A stretch of 64,000 nucleotides of DNA. Source: Dichetophora obliterata. Its lineage: Eukaryota > Arthropoda > Insecta > Diptera > Sciomyzidae. Below, piece by piece: positions 62,996-64,000 of the stretch. Made by a program: the position numbers and the translations under genes. Each line of letters starts with the position of its first letter. Positions within the stretch are counted from its first letter, which is position 1. The DNA is taken from NCBI GenBank assembly GCA_963920525.1, contig OY986438.1, forward strand, positions 128,411,420-128,475,419, in the 5' to 3' direction. The notes under the pieces are model-generated. The model was not told the origin of the DNA, searched no databases, and saw only the letters and a list, made by a program, of their open reading frames with translations.

Positions 62996-64000
62996 GTATT
63001 CGTTCTCTGATATAAATCATCTATTGCCAGTGAACAAGCTTTCGTTGCATTGACTGCAGTGAGCTCTCTGACAACGATATCTTAGATCAACAATATCAAT
63101 GATCTGTTTTTTATTGCTCTATCATGTTTTGTTCGTCTTCGCTGCAATCACACACATGATTTCTTTGCAGCAAGCAAGACAGTGCAGTGTAGTGTGAAAT
63201 GAACAAATGTTTTGAAACTGGTTTTAAGTGCACCTACGCAGGGCTCTATTTTCAATGCATTTCCTTTTCTATTTTACCCTGCCATTGTAATCTGACGCAA
63301 ATTTTTTACTATTTTCTTGAATAATTCCGAAAAATTGTGTAGATGAGCCCTTTTGTATTCACAAACAAAAATAATAATTCAAACATTTAAGGGGGAAAAC
63401 TTTGCTAAACTCTCTTCTATTTTTTATGAAAATAAATCTCATAGGTGGCAGATGAGTCAACGATTTCTTTGCCATAAAAAACACATTTTCGTGGAAAATG
63501 TAGATAGGTCATATTAAATATAAGCTCTCGATATGATACATATGATGCATATACATAGTTATATATTTGTAATATATATACAGCGCCTGTCCAACCGCAT
63601 GTGCAAGGCAAGTTGAACTTAATAATTTTTAAATATTATTTAGCATTTTCTTATTTATTTGCGAAATTGGCACGTTTGAATTATATTTGAAATAAATTAA
63701 AAAGATACCTTAGTTTGCTTATAACTTAAATATATTTCAACGAAAATATTTTTAATATTTTATCATAAAATTCAAATAACTTTGAATTGAATATTAAAAT
63801 TTGAAACTTGATAAGAATATTAAAACGTATCACCTTGTATGGAAAAAAGTAAACCTTATTTTGACACCATCTCAATTGTTAGACTTTTGAATGACATTTT
63901 CGAAAATAAAATTTTTTCTATACAGTCCCTATGGTGCTTTTTAAAAATTTTCGGTTAATCTTTGGTGTTTTTTGTCCGATCTGGAAAAATTATATGGGTG

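Larger units (their letters stand above)
51487..64000 (-). other. sls intron, at least 12.5 kb, reaching the right edge
   Basis: No further Ig-like coding sequence was found on the minus strand up to the window end. The interval holds three LINE fragments, a TIR element, a tRNA-like segment and diverged tandem repeats, listed separately. Stretches 51487-52514, 52809-53562 and 62996-64000 show nothing recognisable beyond short chance ORFs. Confidence 0.65.

Overview
The window looks like the genome of a dipteran fly. It is AT-rich, has introns, and is dominated on the minus strand by part of one enormous muscle gene that I recognise as sallimus (sls), which encodes the insect titin/kettin elastic filament. 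The plus-strand text is therefore antisense to the gene, and the gene runs from high to low coordinates. Neither the start of the gene nor its C-terminal end is inside the window. The species cannot be told from the sequence alone.

Gene layout (minus strand, 5' to 3'): immunoglobulin exon 51180-51486; linker exon 50760-50834; a two-exon Ig domain plus helical region 46796-46900 and 45655-46688; small exon 37670-37730. A choice follows. An alternative terminal exon (stop at 37380-37382) would end a short, kettin-like protein. Otherwise splicing goes on to the long spring isoform: a 6.6-kb exon (29883-36506), a single 24.18-kb exon (5492-29671), a 231-bp exon (5080-5310) and a PEVK exon of at least 4.5 kb that runs off the left edge (1-4540). 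I derived all exon edges by reading splice signals and phases. The phases join without conflict across the whole chain.

The outstanding feature is inside the 24.18-kb exon: 110 consecutive copies of a 70-codon (210-bp) PEVK module at 6501-29600, in perfect 210-bp register, flanked downstream by four diverged modules. It makes about 7,700 residues of charged, proline-containing spring. The exon is phase 1-1, so skipping it once would remove the whole array without changing the frame. Blocks of 420 bp and 1,260 bp repeat within the array, which points to recent unequal exchange.

The introns carry mobile elements and repeats. In 37731-45654 lie a minus-strand CR1/Jockey-group LINE with a 263-bp hAT-like MITE inside its ORF1, a 463-bp TIR element and a near-perfect 339-bp tandem duplication. 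In 46901-50759 lies a 1,277-bp mariner with TA target duplication and an almost complete D,D34D transposase. The intron upstream of 51486 reaches the right edge (over 12.5 kb) and holds three LINE pieces (53.6-55.3 kb, 57.7-61.8 kb, 62.2-62.5 kb), a 784-bp TIR insertion within one of them, a tRNA-like promoter segment, and several diverged tandem repeats.
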